Shown here: positions 6,198 through 15,482 of the stretch, one piece after another | How the letters are laid out: every line of letters starts with the position of its first letter | Numbering within the stretch: position 1 is the stretch's first letter | Assembly: GCA_017525605.1 (NCBI GenBank) | Contig: JAFXSM010000035.1 | Location: 1 to 64,000, forward strand | Length of the DNA: 64,000 nt | DNA from: Treponema sp. | GTDB lineage: Bacteria; Spirochaetota; Spirochaetia; Treponematales; Treponemataceae | Reading direction: 5' to 3' | Translations under genes and position numbers: made by a program | Notes under the pieces: generated by a model | Seen by the model: only the letters and a program-made list of their open reading frames with translations | Told to the model about the DNA's origin: nothing | Databases searched by the model: none

Positions 6198-8513
6198 TCA
6201 GAAAATATAGACCGAAAACGATTGAACAGAATCAGCAACAAGTCCAAGCCCGTTCTGATAAAGATTCTCATCTTCAAGAGATTGCATGAAAATATTTTTT
6301 CCCTCCTCAAAAACTTTTTTCACACGACCTTCTTTTTCAAGTTCGTTGATTTCGTTCAATGGCAGATTTACAGAATATCGGGTCAACTTTCTGAAAAGAC
6401 TTTTATCAAATTCGCCGGCTGACAGTGCTGTCAGTAAATTGATGTTGTCTTTTCCTGTTCTTTCTGAACAATAGCGGACATATATTGTTCCCTGATAAGC
6501 ATTGTCAATCAAATGATAATTGTCGGACAATGTTCTGAACTGTAGGCAACCGTCACGGTTTTTGCGAAAATTCGCTTTGTATGCTTGCATAAGAGTTTCA
6601 AAATCGCATTTGTCAAAATCGTTCAAGGATTTATAGTACTTTGTAAAATACTCTTTATATAATTCGGGAGTGAGTTGCAATTCATAATTGTGCAAATCCA
6701 ACAGCTCCTTTGTAACAACAGCTCCTTTTTTGAGCAAACCTCTAGGAACATCTGACGGCGGATTAAACAAATAAACTGTTCCACATTCCATTTTGCCCTC
6801 ACGGTTACATCTTCCAGCAGACTGCGCCACGGAATCCAATCCAGCAATAGCTCTAAACACCACTGGAAAATCTATATCCACACCGCATTCCACAAGCTGA
6901 GTGCTTATGACACGGCAAGTTTTTCCGCTTCTCAACCTGTCTTTGATTTCTGCAATTACATCGCTTCTCTCTTCTGCGCACATCAATGCAGAAAGATGTA
7001 TCGTTCCCTCTGGCATAAGAGCGTGCAGTTCTCGGCAGTCTTTTCTTGTCTGCACAATACAAAGCACATTTTCAAATTCACAAAGTTTGTCAGCAACTTC
7101 TTGCCAATCCGTCATTTTCTCTTTTGCATAATCAGTATTGATTTCAACTCGCTTTAATTGTTCAGCTAATTCCGCAGGATTATCGATAATAGGTGTTATC
7201 GAATTTTCTGGTATACCATCAAATTTTTCCCGGTCAGAACCTATCTCACCTTCAAGTGCCGGCTGTGTTGCTGTACAAAGAACAACAGTTACACCGAAGC
7301 ATTTTACAAGCCCTTGCAAAACAGAAAGAATCGATTTCAGATACTCCGGCGGAAGCATTTGAGCTTCATCAAGAATGATTACGGAATCCACAAGGTTATG
7401 CAATTTTCTGCAAGATGAACTATGAGCATTGAAAAGCGACTCAAAAAGCTGAACGTTTGTCGTTACGATTATTGGAGCGTCCCAATTTTCTGTGGCAAGT
7501 TTTTGCTTTTTCAAGATTTCATCTTTGTCGCTTTCGCTAAAATCAAAGTTGCAGTGGTGCTCAAGCACATTTTTTTCTCCGAAAAGGCATTTTCCTTTAT
7601 TTTTGAACTCTTCAATTAGGGAATCGTCGTCAGTTCCGTATTTGTACACTTTTGCAGTCTGCTCAATAATGCTCGTGTACGGAATTGCCATAATAATCCG
7701 CTTTTTGTTGTTCTTAATCGCGTGTTCAAGTGCGAAAGCCATAGAAGAAAGCGTTTTTCCGCCACCAGTCGGGACATTCAGCGAATAAAAGCCGGGTGCA
7801 AGTTTCGCTTTTTCACGGCAGGATTTCAAAATTGAAGAACGGATATCGTTTATTTTTGACGGCGGTGCATTCGCAGTTTTTTCTGCCATGTAACTATCGA
7901 AACGCCTTTTCAATTCATTCAAATCACTGAAATTGCCGCGGAGTTCATATTGTTCCGGCTGCATGAATTTTTCGGTATCAAGAAAATCAGCGTCAACAAG
8001 GCAAGAATAAAGCATACGAATCCACAAATGGAAATGCTCCAATAAATCTGGAGAAAGCGTATTTTTACCGAACGGCATTGTTTTCGGAAAGAATGATTCA
8101 GCCTTTTCTTTCAATTCTGAATCAGAAAGCAATTTTTCCAAGTACTGAGCATCTGCTTTTCCCAAAATAGATTTCAAACTGTTTCCGCTGCCTTCATTCC
8201 AATCTGGAAGACCTGCATGATGACCTGCAATCAAATACGGAATTACTTTTGCAATTGGGTCTTGAGGATTCAATTTTGAAAAAGCATATTGTGCTCCAGC
8301 CTCGCTGTGATTTATCGATGACGATTTTTCACCACGGATATACTTTTGCCAGTCCGAATCTGCTTTTCCCAAGTCGTGCAAAAGACCTGCATAAAAAGCC
8401 CAATCTGCGTTGTTGAATGTTTTCGCAAACTCAGAAGCCAGTTCAGAAACATTTTTTAGATGTTCGTCCAAAGTTTGTATTTCATTTTCGTCTTTATGTG
8501 CAACCATTTCCAT
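6198..8513 (-). CDS. cas3: CRISPR-associated helicase-nuclease Cas3 (HD + DExH)
   Basis: This 771-aa protein is the target-degrading helicase-nuclease of type I interference. The N-terminal HD domain shows HDLGK (His46-Asp47) and IAGHHAG near residue 95. A superfamily 2 helicase follows: Walker A VPTGGGKTLSSM (about residue 245-260), the DEAQ box in IILDEAQMLPPE, and QSAGRCNREG of motif VI. The ATG at 8513 follows GAGGTGG. Unlike most I-C loci, the gene is separated from cas5 by 251 bp holding a terminator and the CreR-like element, so it forms its own transcription unit. Confidence 0.97.
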   Translation of the reverse strand: MEMVAHKDENEIQTLDEHLKNVSELASEFAKTFNNADWAFYAGLLHDLGKADSDWQKYIRGEKSSSINHSEAGAQYAFSKLNPQDPIAKVIPYLIAGHHAGLPDWNEGSGNSLKSILGKADAQYLEKLLSDSELKEKAESFFPKTMPFGKNTLSPDLLEHFHLWIRMLYSCLVDADFLDTEKFMQPEQYELRGNFSDLNELKRRFDSYMAEKTANAPPSKINDIRSSILKSCREKAKLAPGFYSLNVPTGGGKTLSSMAFALEHAIKNNKKRIIMAIPYTSIIEQTAKVYKYGTDDDSLIEEFKNKGKCLFGEKNVLEHHCNFDFSESDKDEILKKQKLATENWDAPIIVTTNVQLFESLFNAHSSSCRKLHNLVDSVIILDEAQMLPPEYLKSILSVLQGLVKCFGVTVVLCTATQPALEGEIGSDREKFDGIPENSITPIIDNPAELAEQLKRVEINTDYAKEKMTDWQEVADKLCEFENVLCIVQTRKDCRELHALMPEGTIHLSALMCAEERSDVIAEIKDRLRSGKTCRVISTQLVECGVDIDFPVVFRAIAGLDSVAQSAGRCNREGKMECGTVYLFNPPSDVPRGLLKKGAVVTKELLDLHNYELQLTPELYKEYFTKYYKSLNDFDKCDFETLMQAYKANFRKNRDGCLQFRTLSDNYHLIDNAYQGTIYVRYCSERTGKDNINLLTALSAGEFDKSLFRKLTRYSVNLPLNEINELEKEGRVKKVFEEGKNIFMQSLEDENLYQNGLGLVADSVQSFSVYIF

Positions 8514-8527
8514 CCTATTCCACCTCG

Positions 8528-8557
8528 AATTTAGCGCAATATCCTTTTTAGATTCAA
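8528..8557 (-). promoter_or_regulatory. Candidate cas3 promoter
   Basis: The minus strand TTGAAT (8557-8552), an 18-bp spacer and TAAATT (8533-8528) lie in the 45 bp between the dehydrogenase stop and the cas3 ATG. Both hexamers are partial matches, so read-through from the dehydrogenase remains possible. Confidence 0.4.
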
Positions 8558-8558
8558 T

Positions 8559-9347
8559 TTATTTCTGCACTCTGTAGATGAGATTCCTGACGACGGAGAA
8601 AGGAAGAAGTTTTGCGGCGAGCACAGAGAGTTTCACGAAAAAGCCTGGGACTGCAAGCGTGCTGCCTTTCATCATCTTTCTGTAGCCGTAAAGGGCGATT
8701 TCTTTTTGGTTGGCGAAGATGAAGTTCGAGAATATTTTCGATTCTCCTGCTTCTGCCCTGCTCCAGAAATCCGTTTCGACAGGACCTGGGCAAAGTGCGG
8801 TCACTGTCACTTTCGAAGAAGTTTTCTTCAGTTCCACGGAAATTGCTTCCGAGAATGAGCGGACGAATGCCTTCGTTGCGTAGTACACGGCCATTTTCGC
8901 GCCCGGCATGAACGATGCGACCGACGCGACGTTCAGAATTTTGCCGGAATTGCGTTCTTTCATCTGCGGAAGAAAAAGCCGGGTCAAAGTTGTAAGTGCC
9001 ATGACATTAAGCTGAATCATCGACTGGATTTTTCCGAGATTGCATTCTGCGAAAAATCCCCAGTCTCCGAATCCCGCGTTGTTCACGAGAATGTCAATCC
9101 TGATTTTGTTCTCTTTTGTGAACTCAAAGATTTCCTCTGCGGAGGACGGCTGCGACAAATCCTTCTGAATCACGGTCACGTTCGTCCTGCATTCCGATTC
9201 GATTTCTTCCTTTAATTTCGTGAGTTTCTCAAGGTTCCTTGCGACGACGACGAGATTGTATCCGTCCTTCGCAAGCAGCCATGAAAGCTCCATTCCGATT
9301 CCGCCCGATGTGCCCGTAACAAGCGCGGTCTTTTGTTGTCCGTCCAT
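8559..9347 (-). CDS. Short-chain dehydrogenase/reductase (SDR)
   Basis: This 262-aa protein is a classical SDR. The nucleotide-binding TGTSGGIGME lies near residues 11-20, NNAGFGDWG near 90, the catalytic Ser in NVASVASFMPG, and the active-site YYATK (Tyr-x3-Lys) in the middle of the protein, followed by CPGPVETDFW. It probably uses NADP(H), since VVARN after the second strand carries a basic residue; the substrate cannot be told. Start ATG at 9347 after GGAG. It lies upstream of cas3 on the same strand, with no evident functional link. Confidence 0.93.
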   Translation of the reverse strand: MDGQQKTALVTGTSGGIGMELSWLLAKDGYNLVVVARNLEKLTKLKEEIESECRTNVTVIQKDLSQPSSAEEIFEFTKENKIRIDILVNNAGFGDWGFFAECNLGKIQSMIQLNVMALTTLTRLFLPQMKERNSGKILNVASVASFMPGAKMAVYYATKAFVRSFSEAISVELKKTSSKVTVTALCPGPVETDFWSRAEAGESKIFSNFIFANQKEIALYGYRKMMKGSTLAVPGFFVKLSVLAAKLLPFSVVRNLIYRVQK

Positions 9348-9528
9348 TTTTGTCTCCGTTTTGTTTTTTTTAAGCGTCCTTCGACAATTGACATGATATC
9401 ATAGAAAATACAGTTTTCTCCCTCTGTTGAAACTACAGAGCTGCTTGTTATAAAATTGCTTCTTCCGGCAGTGCATTTTGTGATTGCCGGAAGATTCCAT
9501 ATTCAACATGTTCAAAAGGAAACAAAAA

Positions 9529-10655
9529 ATGAACAAGGTAGCTTCATTCATAAAAAAGGAGCCGATGCTTCTCGTTTCGGTTCTGGTGGCGGCCGCATCG
9601 CTTTTCATAACCCCGCCGTCGAAAGAGCTTCTCTCCGCAATCGACTGGAGGACTCTCGCGACTCTCTTCATGCTTCTTTCGGTTCTCGAAGGATTCAAGA
9701 CTCAGAACATTTTCGCTCCGCTAATCCGCCTCACCTCAAAAATCACGTCGCTCAGGCGGCTCACAGTCTTCTTTTTTTTTCGGTGTTTTTCTCGTCGATG
9801 TTCGTCACAAATGACGTGTCGCTGATTATTTTCGTTCCACTCACAATCCTGATGCTTCAAAAAGGCGGAAAGGAAAAATACATAATCCCGGTCCTTACAT
9901 TCGAAAACATTGCGGCAATCCGCGGAAGCCTTCTTATGCCGTTCGGAAGCCCGCAGAACCTTTACCTTTTTTCAAAAAGCGGAATCCCAGTCCAAGATTT
10001 TCTTCTGATGATGCTTCCTCTGTGGCTCGGAAGCGCGGCAATCATGTACTTGTTCATCCTGTTCCTCTACAGGAAAGACCTCGGCGAAAAACTTGAATTC
10101 ACGGAAAAAGTAGAAGAGAACAATGGCGACAGGAAAAAGCAGGTCGTTTACATAACGCTTTTCGCCGCCGTAATCTTCATGATTGTCACCAGAAGCAGGT
10201 TCTGGCCGTTCTTCACAGCAGGAGTTTTCGTCGCGCTTTTGATTTTCGACCGGAAGATACTTTTGAAGACTGATTATGTCCTTCTCCTCACCTTCTTCTG
10301 CTTTTTCGTTTTCAGCTCGTCAATCTGCAGGAATCCAAAAATCTCGCAGTTTCTTTCCGAATCCGTCGCGGGCAACGAATACTGGTGGAGCATTCTTTTG
10401 AGCCAGGTGATTTCGAACGTCCCTGCAAGCATCGTCCTCTGGCCGTTCAGCACGAACCTGAAGGCACTGCTCTACGGGCTCGACAGTGCGGGGCTCTGCT
10501 CTATAATCGGAAGCCTCGCAAGCGTCATAAACTTGCGGATATACTCAAGGGCATATCCTGGAAAGACGCTCTCGTTCATCAAGGGCTTCCAGATTATCAG
10601 CATCATCTTCTTCGCAATCGTCGTGCTTCCGCAGCTGCTGCTTTTGAAGTTGTAG
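9529..10655 (+). pseudogene. Anion/Na+ symporter-type permease, split by a -1 frameshift in a T9 tract
   Basis: Two frames together make one integral membrane permease resembling the ArsB/NhaD/SLC13 group. The first frame starts at ATG 9529 (AAAAGGAAAC upstream) with MNKVASFIKKEPMLLVSVLV and reads through LRRLTVFFF. The second continues as FSVFFSSMFVTNDVSLIIFV, with the family-typical TND and later MPFGSPQNLY. The join falls in nine T residues (9772-9780): as written the frame shifts by -1, while ten or seven T would restore a single ORF. The gene may be phase-variable, use slippage, be truly broken or carry a sequencing error. The intergenic stretch 9348-9528 shows nothing else. Confidence 0.8.
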
Positions 10656-10691
10656 CTATAGGAAATCGAAACAGTCGTATAAAAACGTTCG

Positions 10692-10720
10692 TTGAATTGA
10701 AGTTAACAATTTATTAAAAT
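10692..10720 (+). promoter_or_regulatory. dltA promoter (leaderless configuration)
   Basis: TTGAAT (10692-10697), exactly 17 bp, then TAAAAT (10715-10720). Only ATCGTTAT separates the -10 from the ATG at 10729, so transcription should begin at or 1-2 nt before the start codon. No Shine-Dalgarno sequence is present. Confidence 0.75.
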
Positions 10721-10728
10721 ATCGTTAT

Positions 10729-12240
10729 ATGACACGCTTAGTAACAGATTATCTTGATAAATCAGCAGAGAACTTTCCAAACAAAATCGCTTTCGCAGAT
10801 GAAAGACGTGAGATTACGTTCTCTGAGCTTTACACAGAAAGCCGAAAAATCGCACAGACACTGATAGACCGCAATGTTTTTAAGTCTCCTGTGGTCGTTT
10901 ACCTCGAAAAATCAGTCGAAGTCATCTCGTGCTTTATGGGTGCCGCTTATTCCGGAAACTTTTACACGCCGATTGACGTTACCATGCCGGAAAGCCGCGT
11001 CTCAAAAATCATGGCGACACTCTCGCCTGCACTGATTGTTACAGACTGCGCACATTTGGAGGCGGCAAAAGCATTTGCAGGAAGTACGGAGATTCTTCTG
11101 TACGAGGACATTCAGAAAGGCACGAGCGACGACAAGGCGATTGTAAGGACGCTTGACCACGTAATCGACACAGATGTTCTTTACGTGCTTTTTACTTCTG
11201 GTTCGACAGGAACTCCAAAGGGCGTAATCATCAATCAGAAAGCCGTAATTGATTATGCAGAATGGGTTACGAATACTTTCGATTTTTCGAGTGAGACTGT
11301 ATTCGGTGAACAGGCTCCGTTCTATTTTGACAATTCAATTTTGGATATTTACCAAACACTCAAAAACGGTGCGACTTGTTACATAATTCCGCAGAAATTC
11401 TTTATGCTGCCGAAAAATCTTTTCGGATTCCTCATCGAAAAGAAAGTGAACACGATTTTCTGGGTTCCGTCGGCACTGTGCATTATGGCAAATCTCAAAG
11501 CTGTTGACAAATTCATCGTTCCGACGTTGCAGAAGATTCTTTTCTGCGGAGAAGTCATGCCGAACAAACAGCTCAACGTGTGGCGAAAAAGCTATCCGAA
11601 TGCGCTTTATGCGAATCTTTACGGTCCGACCGAAATCACAGACGTTTGCGCATACTACATTGTTGACCGGGAATTTGCCGATGATGAAAGCCTTCCGATT
11701 GGATTCGCCTGCAAGAACACGGACATTCTTGTTCTTGATGACGATAACAAACTTGTTCCTCCAACGACTGCAAACGTCAAGGGCGAGCTTTGCGTACGCG
11801 GAACTTGCAATTCACTCGGCTATTACAACAATCCAGAAAAAACAAAAGCTGCATTCGTGCAGAATCCGCTCAACACCGTTTACAACGAAATCATCTACCG
11901 CACGGGGGATGTGGTTCACTACAACGAGCGTGGCGAAATCATGTACGATTGCCGAAAAGACTTTCAGATTAAGCACATGGGGCACCGCATCGAGCTTGGC
12001 GAGATTGAGACTGCAATCAGTGCCGTCGAGGGCGTGGAGCAGAACTGCTGCCTTTACGACACGGAAAAAAGCAAAATTGTCATGTTCTATACAGGCTCAA
12101 TCGAACCTCAGACTGTCGTGGACGCAATCAAAAACGCTGTTCCCGACTATATGCTTCCGAACAAAAAAGTAAAACTCGACAAAATGCCGATTAACCTGAA
12201 CGGAAAAATCGATCGCGTTGAATTAAAGAAAATGCTGTAA
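10729..12240 (+). CDS. dltA: D-alanine--carrier protein ligase DltA-like adenylation enzyme
   Basis: This 503-aa adenylate-forming enzyme would activate an amino acid (D-alanine in characterised DltA) and load it on the adjacent carrier protein. Motifs are the ATP loop FTSGSTGTPKG (about residue 148-158), NLYGPTEITD, and YRTGDVV near 385. The C-terminal catalytic lysine lies in MPINLNGKIDR. Length matches DltA, which is shorter than typical NRPS modules. Carrier gene dltC follows 16 bp on, while the membrane half (MBOAT and SGNH) is on the opposite strand and converges on it. Substrate identity is inferred, not shown. Confidence 0.9.
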   Translation: MTRLVTDYLDKSAENFPNKIAFADERREITFSELYTESRKIAQTLIDRNVFKSPVVVYLEKSVEVISCFMGAAYSGNFYTPIDVTMPESRVSKIMATLSPALIVTDCAHLEAAKAFAGSTEILLYEDIQKGTSDDKAIVRTLDHVIDTDVLYVLFTSGSTGTPKGVIINQKAVIDYAEWVTNTFDFSSETVFGEQAPFYFDNSILDIYQTLKNGATCYIIPQKFFMLPKNLFGFLIEKKVNTIFWVPSALCIMANLKAVDKFIVPTLQKILFCGEVMPNKQLNVWRKSYPNALYANLYGPTEITDVCAYYIVDREFADDESLPIGFACKNTDILVLDDDNKLVPPTTANVKGELCVRGTCNSLGYYNNPEKTKAAFVQNPLNTVYNEIIYRTGDVVHYNERGEIMYDCRKDFQIKHMGHRIELGEIETAISAVEGVEQNCCLYDTEKSKIVMFYTGSIEPQTVVDAIKNAVPDYMLPNKKVKLDKMPINLNGKIDRVELKKML

Positions 12241-12256
12241 GCAACAGGAGTATAAA

Positions 12257-12478
12257 ATGGACGAATTATTGGAAATTTTAAAGGAAACAAATTCGGAAGT
12301 TGATTTTGCAACGGAAAAATCGCTGATTGACAACGGCGTATTGGATTCTTTCGATGTAGTCCAGCTTGTCATGAAGCTGAACGAAGAATTTGACATCGAA
12401 ATCGGAGCGGAAGAAATTACACCAGAAAACTTCAACTCCGCTGAAGCAATGTGGGCAATGGTTCAGAGATTGCAGTAA
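12257..12478 (+). CDS. dltC: D-alanyl carrier protein-like acyl carrier (DltC)
   Basis: This 73-aa carrier protein has the phosphopantetheine site Ser in NGVLDSFDVVQ (DSFD, about residue 35). The four-helix acidic pattern and length suit DltC. It has a good ribosome-binding site (CAGGAG) and follows dltA directly. It should deliver the activated group from DltA to the MBOAT protein at the membrane. Confidence 0.9.
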   Translation: MDELLEILKETNSEVDFATEKSLIDNGVLDSFDVVQLVMKLNEEFDIEIGAEEITPENFNSAEAMWAMVQRLQ

Positions 12479-12526
12479 ATCCGACTTTGAACAACAACAT
12501 CGCTGCATGGATGCGGCGGACAAACA

Positions 12527-12570
12527 AGACAGAACATTTTTTTGCCTTTCGTGAACAAAATGTTCTGTCT
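12527..12570. terminator. 14-bp perfect inverted repeat between convergent operons
   Basis: AGACAGAACATTTT (12527-12540) and its exact reverse complement (12557-12570) enclose a 16-nt loop. It sits between dltC (+) and the MBOAT gene (-), where a bidirectional terminator is expected. Neither side has a long T-run after the stem, so termination is likely but not textbook. Confidence 0.6.
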
Positions 12571-12595
12571 AGGTATTAAAATACAGTATGCATTT

Positions 12596-14149
12596 TTAAT
12601 ATTGCGCGTACATAAATCCAGTGTCGCCCGCACTAAAACTCAGACTAAGGATTATCAAAATGAGCGGAACATAATACGCAATCCAACGAACAGCAATATT
12701 CTTCTTCTGAATCTCACCGTACACATCAATTTTGTTTTCTTTGAGCAAACTCACCACAAAAATAATCAGCGAGCCGAGTGTAATCAAAACTATATGACTC
12801 TGGAAATCCGAGATATTTCCCAAAATCTGATTCATATAATCTTTTGAAGCGAGCATGAGCGGATTTCCAAAATGCGTGAACGTATTTTTAAGATATGCAA
12901 ACGCCTTCGGCACGTCAACGATTTTGTCAAAATACCAGCCGATATTCACGATTATGAAGGTGCGTACAATCTGGAACACATGCCATCCCCTGCTCTTTGC
13001 GTTCACATGAAGTTTTTCATTCACTTTCTCAAAAACAGGCTTCAAAATGTCGCTCAGAGCAATCACGAGTCCGTTGTACAAGCCCCAAACAAAAAAGTGA
13101 AGCTCAGGTCCGTGCCACAAACCAACGAGCATGAACACAAGGATATTGGCGATACATGCCGGCAAAGTGCGACCAAAATGCTTTCCGAGATGATTCGTGC
13201 ACCATTTGCTCAAATTCTGCATGGCTTTCGTTAACGCAAAAGGATAAAAAATGTAGTCACGCATCCAACCGCCGAGAGTGATATGCCATCTCTGCCAGAA
13301 ATTCGCTATGCTAATAGAAAAATAAGGTTGCTTGAAATTTTGAGGAAGTTTGATTCCGAAAAGCTCAGCGATTCCCAAAACCAAGTCCGTACCACCAGAA
13401 AAATCCGCATACTGATAAATTGCGTACATTAGGATTCCCATAACGAGCACGCAGCCGGGATAATTCGTGTACACTCCGTCAAAAATCGTGCTCACATGCT
13501 TTACGAGAAGGTCTGCCACGAGATACTTTTTGAGCGAGCCGTACAGAATCAGCATGAATCCGTGCTTGATGTTCTCAAAATCAAACCTGCGTTCCTCGCG
13601 AAGCTGAATTCCGCTCTGATTATAGCGCACAATCGGTCCCAAAATGAGCTGCGGAAAAAAAGATACGAACACAAAATATTTTAAGAAATTTGTCTCCCGC
13701 GTGTATTTTGCGTTGTAAATATCCATAAAATAGCCGATTGTCGAAAGCGTATAATATGAGATTCCGAGAGGAAGCAGAAGCGTTTTTGAGCCGACAAGAA
13801 TCCGCCAGTATTTTAGGTAAATCAAAATTCCCACGTTCAGCAAAAGCATTCCAAGAAGGACAAGTCGTTTTTTGGTCAAAGTCCTCGCCTTCTCCGTCTT
13901 AAAATCATCTTTTGAAAGATCTGATTTTTTTGCCTTAAGAGCCGCGTTCATATCAGAAACGATTTTTGCACCAAAGAACGTAATCAAAGAACTTGCAAGA
14001 ATAAAAGCAAGATTCCCGATTCCACTTACCGCATAAAAAACTGTGTTTGCCGCAAGCAGAACAATCCACTGAAAGCGTTTCGGGGCAACATAATATACGA
14101 AAAGCGAAACTAAAAGAAAAATCGCAAAAGTAAATGAATAAAAACTCAT
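12596..14149 (-). CDS. MBOAT-family membrane O-acyltransferase (DltB/AlgI-like)
   Basis: This 517-aa polytopic protein of the membrane-bound O-acyltransferase family has about a dozen hydrophobic segments. It shows the conserved FFPQLILGPIVRY-type loop, FWQRWHITLGGWMRDYIFYP and the active-site region LVGLWHGPELHFFVWGLYNG with the catalytic His. In Dlt systems this protein moves the D-alanyl group across the membrane; in alginate systems AlgI moves acetate. A carrier-protein pair on the facing strand favours the Dlt role. AGGAGC precedes the ATG. It is cotranscribed with the SGNH gene 9 bp upstream. Confidence 0.9.
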   Translation of the reverse strand: MSFYSFTFAIFLLVSLFVYYVAPKRFQWIVLLAANTVFYAVSGIGNLAFILASSLITFFGAKIVSDMNAALKAKKSDLSKDDFKTEKARTLTKKRLVLLGMLLLNVGILIYLKYWRILVGSKTLLLPLGISYYTLSTIGYFMDIYNAKYTRETNFLKYFVFVSFFPQLILGPIVRYNQSGIQLREERRFDFENIKHGFMLILYGSLKKYLVADLLVKHVSTIFDGVYTNYPGCVLVMGILMYAIYQYADFSGGTDLVLGIAELFGIKLPQNFKQPYFSISIANFWQRWHITLGGWMRDYIFYPFALTKAMQNLSKWCTNHLGKHFGRTLPACIANILVFMLVGLWHGPELHFFVWGLYNGLVIALSDILKPVFEKVNEKLHVNAKSRGWHVFQIVRTFIIVNIGWYFDKIVDVPKAFAYLKNTFTHFGNPLMLASKDYMNQILGNISDFQSHIVLITLGSLIIFVVSLLKENKIDVYGEIQKKNIAVRWIAYYVPLILIILSLSFSAGDTGFMYAQY

Positions 14150-14158
14150 AAAAAGCTC

Positions 14159-15457
14159 CTAAAACGCGGCAAAATTTTCGATGCAGTCGTTCTGCTTTAC
14201 GCCGTCAATGTAGCTTACCACGCGGATTTTTCCAGATTTTCCGCTTGGAAGAACGAACGTCGAATCATTTGATTTTTCCGCAATTGTGATTTCCTCGTTT
14301 CCGCACAGCGCATAAACGTCGTAAGTGATTCTTGAAGAATCTACATGATTTTTTACAGGCTCAATCAAAAGCGTTTTTTTGTCGTCAGAATAGTGGTAAA
14401 TCAAGCCGTAAATCGTATCGTTTTGAGCAGAAACCTTTTCGGCATAGCTGTCATAAAACATATCGCTCGCCGAAACCTTTCCTGTGAAAAAATCGCAGAA
14501 AATCTGGCTGAAACGAGCGACACCATCCTGATTAAAATGGTTATCATCGCTGTAATGATGGTCTGCAAAAGCGAAATCAGGCTTACAAAGGTTGAAGTCA
14601 TAATACTCATATCCCAAGCCTGAAAGAAAATCCTTCACCGCGAAATAAAAATCATCGTAATTGCCTTTTTCATGCAGGTAAAAATCACTTCCTGGCATCG
14701 AGTAAAACACGAGTTCCACATTATTCTCTTTGCACAAATCGCAAATGCGTTCTATGTATGATTTCCAATATTCAGAAACAGGCTTGAACTCTGGCTCAGA
14801 GCTATTGTTCGAAAATGTTCCGTCTGCAATTACATCGTAATTTAGGACGCAGCCTTTTCCTGCATAACCTGCATCGCTTTCTGAATATTTGTACTCGAAA
14901 TAATATCCGTTCAAAAGGCTCTTGCATTTGTTCAAGAACTTTTTCGGATTGAGCGTCAGTCGTTTATCTTTGCCGATTGGCAAAAATGCATTCAGAAGAT
15001 TAGTTGGGCTTGAATTTTCAAGGATAAACTGTGTTTTTACAGCAGAATCTCTTAAAAATTCGGAGACGATAAAATCCGCCGTTCCCATTTTCTTCGGATT
15101 TTCTCCGTCACGGCACACTATCGCAAAATCGCACTCAAGGTAGATTTTCGACGGCTTGTAAGATTTGAGTGCCTGCTGAATAATCGCATAAGTTCCGTTG
15201 ATTCCCTGACTCGGCGTTCCTGTGCTGAAAGTGTTTTTACCAAATGCCTTGTCTGAAATATGAGCATCGATTCCGTGCGAGACATGGCTCGCGCCGCAAA
15301 AAAGAATGTCGATATTGTCCTGCGAATAAAACTCATGCGTCAACACGCGGGAATACGAGTTCACATCGTCTTTGAGCATAAAGGCGACAGGAACTGTAAG
15401 AAGAAAGAAAACCACCGTAAAAACAATGATTTTAAGAAGGAGAAAAAGATTTTTCAT
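14159..15457 (-). CDS. Membrane-anchored SGNH/DltD-like esterase-transferase
   Basis: This 432-aa protein has one N-terminal membrane segment (VFTVVFFLLTVPVAFML, about residues 12-30) followed by an extracytoplasmic SGNH-hydrolase-like domain. Block I is FCGASHVSHGID (nucleophile Ser near 57), and the Asp/His pair is in DDNHFNQDGVARF near residue 330. DltD and AlgJ/AlgX partners of MBOAT proteins look like this. The role is probably the final transfer of the acyl or aminoacyl group onto the surface polymer. About 65 C-terminal residues form an extra beta-rich piece of unknown role. Confidence 0.82.
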   Translation of the reverse strand: MKNLFLLLKIIVFTVVFFLLTVPVAFMLKDDVNSYSRVLTHEFYSQDNIDILFCGASHVSHGIDAHISDKAFGKNTFSTGTPSQGINGTYAIIQQALKSYKPSKIYLECDFAIVCRDGENPKKMGTADFIVSEFLRDSAVKTQFILENSSPTNLLNAFLPIGKDKRLTLNPKKFLNKCKSLLNGYYFEYKYSESDAGYAGKGCVLNYDVIADGTFSNNSSEPEFKPVSEYWKSYIERICDLCKENNVELVFYSMPGSDFYLHEKGNYDDFYFAVKDFLSGLGYEYYDFNLCKPDFAFADHHYSDDNHFNQDGVARFSQIFCDFFTGKVSASDMFYDSYAEKVSAQNDTIYGLIYHYSDDKKTLLIEPVKNHVDSSRITYDVYALCGNEEITIAEKSNDSTFVLPSGKSGKIRVVSYIDGVKQNDCIENFAAF

Positions 15458-15482
15458 ACTATTACAGTTTCCTCTGGTTTGA

